From Pezicula radicicola (Eukaryota > Ascomycota > Leotiomycetes > Helotiales > Dermateaceae): DNA of 64,000 nt. The DNA lies in NCBI GenBank assembly GCA_003008705.1, contig PDUO01000014.1, positions 1,028,696 to 1,092,695 on the forward strand, read 5' to 3'. Below are positions 61,341 through 64,000 of this stretch, one piece after another (position 1 is the first letter of the stretch; each line of letters starts with the position of its first letter). The translations under genes and the position numbers were made by a program. The notes below the pieces were generated by a model. The model was not told the DNA's origin and searched no databases. It saw only the letters and a program-made list of their open reading frames with translations.

Positions 61341-62916
61341 TCAAGCCTTCGCACCCTCGAAAAGTGCTTCCCGACGAGACAAAGAATTTGGGTCGAAGTA
61401 AGGCTTTTCACCAATGGACACGACACTGTTACCTTGTCGCTTACCATCGTAGTCACTACCAAAGACTTAGTTTAGATGCAACATTCATTACACGGGATTA
61501 CTCACTTAGTTGCTGTGTGGAATACAGAACGGCTTTTGGAAACAGTCAGTTATTGAAGACTCGAACAGGCTTGATCAATATCACTTACTTATCCCAGATT
61601 GCTACATCGTTCTTGTTCCATTTGAAGCGAACTTGTAGGTCATGGTTATTGGCAATGAGCTCCAAAACTAGTCGCTGTTAGTACTGAATAAGAGGTGTAC
61701 AACTAGGATACGACTGACAGTAAGCTTTAATAATATCACTCTCTCGTTCTGTCACATCATCTATCCATCCACGCTGGACTTGCTGGCCAGCGCCAAACAA
61801 ACTCTTCCATCCAGTAACAGGATTAATGCGGACGACCGGACTTCAAATGATCAGTGTCCGGCTATTATTTCTACAAGAAATATTGTTGACTTACTGTTGA
61901 GCCTTAAAGTCAAGCCCCTTGTTATCAACGGAGCCACGATTTTCACTGATCAAATCAACACCATGCTCTGCAACAACTCGTAGAAATTCTGGCTTGAATG
62001 TTGTCAGCATTTTTATAATATTTCTCGATTGGACCAGAAATACCTGATGATGCGTTGCTGTCAAACCATCAGCGAACTTTTGCCAAGTTGGTGACAAGCG
62101 GTCATAAGCTTCATAGCCGGAAGCCCACAAGGTATCTCCACCGACGTCATCAGGAAGAGTATGGATTTTCAAGATCGCATAGTCAGAAGGAACATGCTCA
62201 AATGTGATACTTGTATAGTGTTAGATTGCAATCGCGAAGGCAAGGTGTGGAGTTCCTACTCTGCATGCCAACCTTCACTTGCAATTCTCCTGCTGTGAGG
62301 GGAGAATCTTTTCTTGTAAAACTTCTGAAATTGCTGGATTTTTGTCAGAAAATGCTAAAACACACTAAGAATCCAAAAAACTTACCTGGGATGAAATAAT
62401 GGAGATTTCATCATCTAATTGTTTGCCATTCTCGTCAACAGTAAGTCCTCGCTTACTGTTCAACAAAGCATGTCGATGAAGCTAAAACAAACAAAAAATG
62501 GATCAGCAAGACTCTTATTGTCTTTGGAGACTTGTAAGTTTCGAACAAACCTTTGAAGTAGCTGGTTTACCAGTGAGCTCACCAAGTTTCTGGCCAAGAA
62601 TTTTCTGATCTTCGACTGAAATGTCCTGGTTTCGGAAGAACACGACGCCTCGCTGAGATACTGTGATGGCAAGATCTCGGATCTTCTCATCGTTCTTCAG
62701 AATATCGAGAATATTTGCTTCTGGGTATTCACGACCTATGACGTTGGTCACGTCAAAGGATTTATACTCATCGAGAGAACCACTGTACTTCAGGGGTTTG
62801 GTTATAAGATTGCTGTTTCTGGTAGACTCTTCATCCAATTTAAGTTTTGATAAGGACTCTTGGGGAATCTCATGGGCTGTGGGAACATCATCATTGTTTA
62901 TAGATGAGGGAGCCAT
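61341..62916 (-). CDS. TauD/TfdA 2-oxoglutarate dioxygenase, nine exons
   Basis: Fe(II)/2-oxoglutarate-dependent dioxygenase of 377 residues. Exons: 62916-62551, 62481-62386, 62324-62260, 62209-62044, 61992-61895, 61840-61719, 61667-61589, 61532-61506, 61455-61341; all phases agree. Iron ligands: GWHADITFEH (HxD, about residue 143) and SVFHTAT (distal His); the C-terminal DYDGKR may hold the 2-oxoglutarate Arg region. Other blocks: VSQRGVVFFRNQDIS, PSDYAILKIHTLPDDVGGDTLWAS, PVVRINPVTGWKSLF, NNHDLQVRFKW. Exon 6 must end at the GTCAGT donor (TAC-T) and rejoin at CTAG, past a TACTAACAG decoy, to give AYFLELIANNHD. Fungal members degrade taurine or related sulfonates; the substrate here is unproven. 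Confidence 0.9.
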
Positions 62917-64000
62917 GGCGAAGTCGATGAATGAAGTTCCAGAGTTATAAGTGATATCTATCAGTGTTGCCTACTGCCGTTGCGTTGATGTGTGGATGTA
63001 ATAGTTACAGTTTGAGAACCCAAGGAGTCCTGGTAGTTAATTATATCTCTCCTAAAGTACAGCCACCATCTTAGTATCAATACTAAATCCATTGATGAAA
63101 TTGAGGGGTAGTATTGTGTCATCCTTGCAGGCCAACGGTTGGTTGATGATTTTGACTTAGTATTTAGTAGTCCATAGATAAGTATTCATCATGATTTCCA
63201 CGTGATAATTGCTCATATATCCATGGAATACGAAAGTTATTGCGTCAGATAATTGGGTTTGGCTAACACATCGGTTTTGATCCTCGCCTGAATTTCTAAT
63301 TTTTCCTCCCTCAATTTCTCATAGATACATACTTTTAAAGTGAAAGAAACATATCAAGAGAATGATATCTACTGCAGAGGACTATCAGTACAGTGGCTAC
63401 AATTTGTGCGAAGTCTCTCTGCCTTGCTCCTAGCATCTTATGCAAAACCTATCTTCTTTAAACCTTTCTCTCTCTCTAGGTATATAACTTCACTAAGTAA
63501 AGCTATAACTAGAAGAGCATTAGTTATGCCAGGTTGCTAGAGTAACAAGTGATAGTGAATTTAAGTTAAGGGTTCTAAAATAAGGTCCACAATGACAAGC
63601 GTTAACCGATTGACATCACGAAACAATCTGGCAGCAACTAGAATTAGTTGACCATCACTCTGAAGCCGTGGTTCAACCTAGGCACATCTCAGGGTTTCTC
63701 TCTGGCCCGTCTTGGTGTACTTCACGAAGTCCATCCTCCCTGTTCTCGGTCTAGGAAAAGCCTGCTTGGTGTGTGTTCTTAGGCCACACAAACCACATCT
63801 CATCCTTACAAATAGCAGTTGCTACAGGAAACGAGAGGGCTGGTTGAAGTGTATTACTTGATGGTATAAGTGTTGGTAGATAGTATTAATAACAAGATAG
63901 GTGACTAACAATAGAAGTCCACCATAAAATTATACTCTTAACCTTCTTCCCTTTTCTTATTTAGACTAAGTCTATAGCTAGTACTAAAAGTCACTCTGTT
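62917..64000. other. Intergenic to window end
   Basis: Promoter of the TauD gene, then AT-rich sequence. A short frame at 63340-63540 (+) matches nothing I recognise. Confidence 0.5.

Noticed and set aside
61680..61725. Apparent frameshift in the intact TauD gene after AYCQ
   Set aside because: Using the GTCAGT donor at 61718 and the CTAG acceptor at 61668 restores AYFLELIANNHD in frame, so the gene is not broken.
63640..63800. Possible tRNA or transposon fragment in a more GC-rich patch
   Set aside because: No cloverleaf or B-box pattern and no transposase or polymerase motif could be found by eye.

Overview
The window is nuclear DNA of a filamentous ascomycete. Genes are monocistronic and interrupted by short introns (about 48-100 nt) with GTAAGT/GTATGT-type donors and CTAAC/CTGAC-like branch points. 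The gene families are typical of fungi: OPT transporter, HET, SUR7/PalI, Dfg5/Dcw1-type GH76, phospholipase B, PQ-loop, formate/nitrite transporter, fungal HNH_2 and RelA/SpoT proteins. The family mix and the long AT-rich intergenic stretches suggest a leotiomycete (Helotiales-like) genome. That assignment is an inference; no rRNA or other marker is present.

Layout. 0-2.6 kb: 3'-truncated OPT oligopeptide transporter (-). 5.3-6.3 kb: HNH_2 protein (+). 7.0-8.4 kb: a gene graveyard with truncated LamB/YcsF (+), biotin-carboxylase (-) and TauD (-) fragments. 10.2-11.8 kb: epoxide hydrolase with an 11-nt micro-exon (-). 12.4-16.1 kb: large BRCT/AT-hook-like nuclear protein (-). 19.9-24.7 kb: two secreted cell-surface enzymes, phospholipase B and a GH76 Dfg5/Dcw1-like mannosidase (+). 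25.1-26.9 kb: amidohydrolase (-). 29.1-30.3 kb: SUR7/PalI membrane protein (-). 31.1-33.2 kb: secreted double cupredoxin with a ferritin-like (Rds1-type) C-terminus (+). 34.7-35.9 kb: lactonase-type beta-propeller with a one-base frameshift (+). 36.1-37.0 kb: relics of a membrane protein and a BTB gene. 37.6-38.8 kb: formate/nitrite transporter (-). 40.1-41.1 kb: NAD(P) epimerase/reductase with three nonsense codons (-). 41.9-43.0 kb: PQ-loop protein (-). 43.5-45.2 kb: HET-domain gene with one in-frame TAG (-). 45.6-46.6 kb: twin-CX9C protein (-). 47.2-48.9 kb: cytochrome P450 pseudogene (-). 49.6-51.8 kb: Ame1/CENP-U-like kinetochore protein (-). 52.0-56.0 kb: GH106-like glycoside hydrolase with a MITE in each of two introns (+). 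57.6-58.6 kb: short-chain dehydrogenase (+). 59.2-61.0 kb: truncated CorA-like (-) and truncated RelA/SpoT (+) genes joined head to head. 61.3-62.9 kb: intact nine-exon TauD dioxygenase (-).

There is no clear metabolic cluster of intact genes. The window is a mosaic of conserved housekeeping genes (BRCT protein, kinetochore subunit, twin-CX9C protein, PQ-loop) and fast-evolving accessory genes, many of them broken. The strongest unusual signals are: a MITE family with TA target duplications inserted twice in one gene; fossil fragments of what may have been an oxoproline/urea-type nitrogen cluster; an epimerase whose three nonsense codons are all compatible with C:G to T:A transitions (RIP-like decay); and an internally duplicated cupredoxin gene in which intron positions and phases are duplicated too. 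Gene models were spliced by hand from frame, GT-AG sites and family conservation; none has transcript support.
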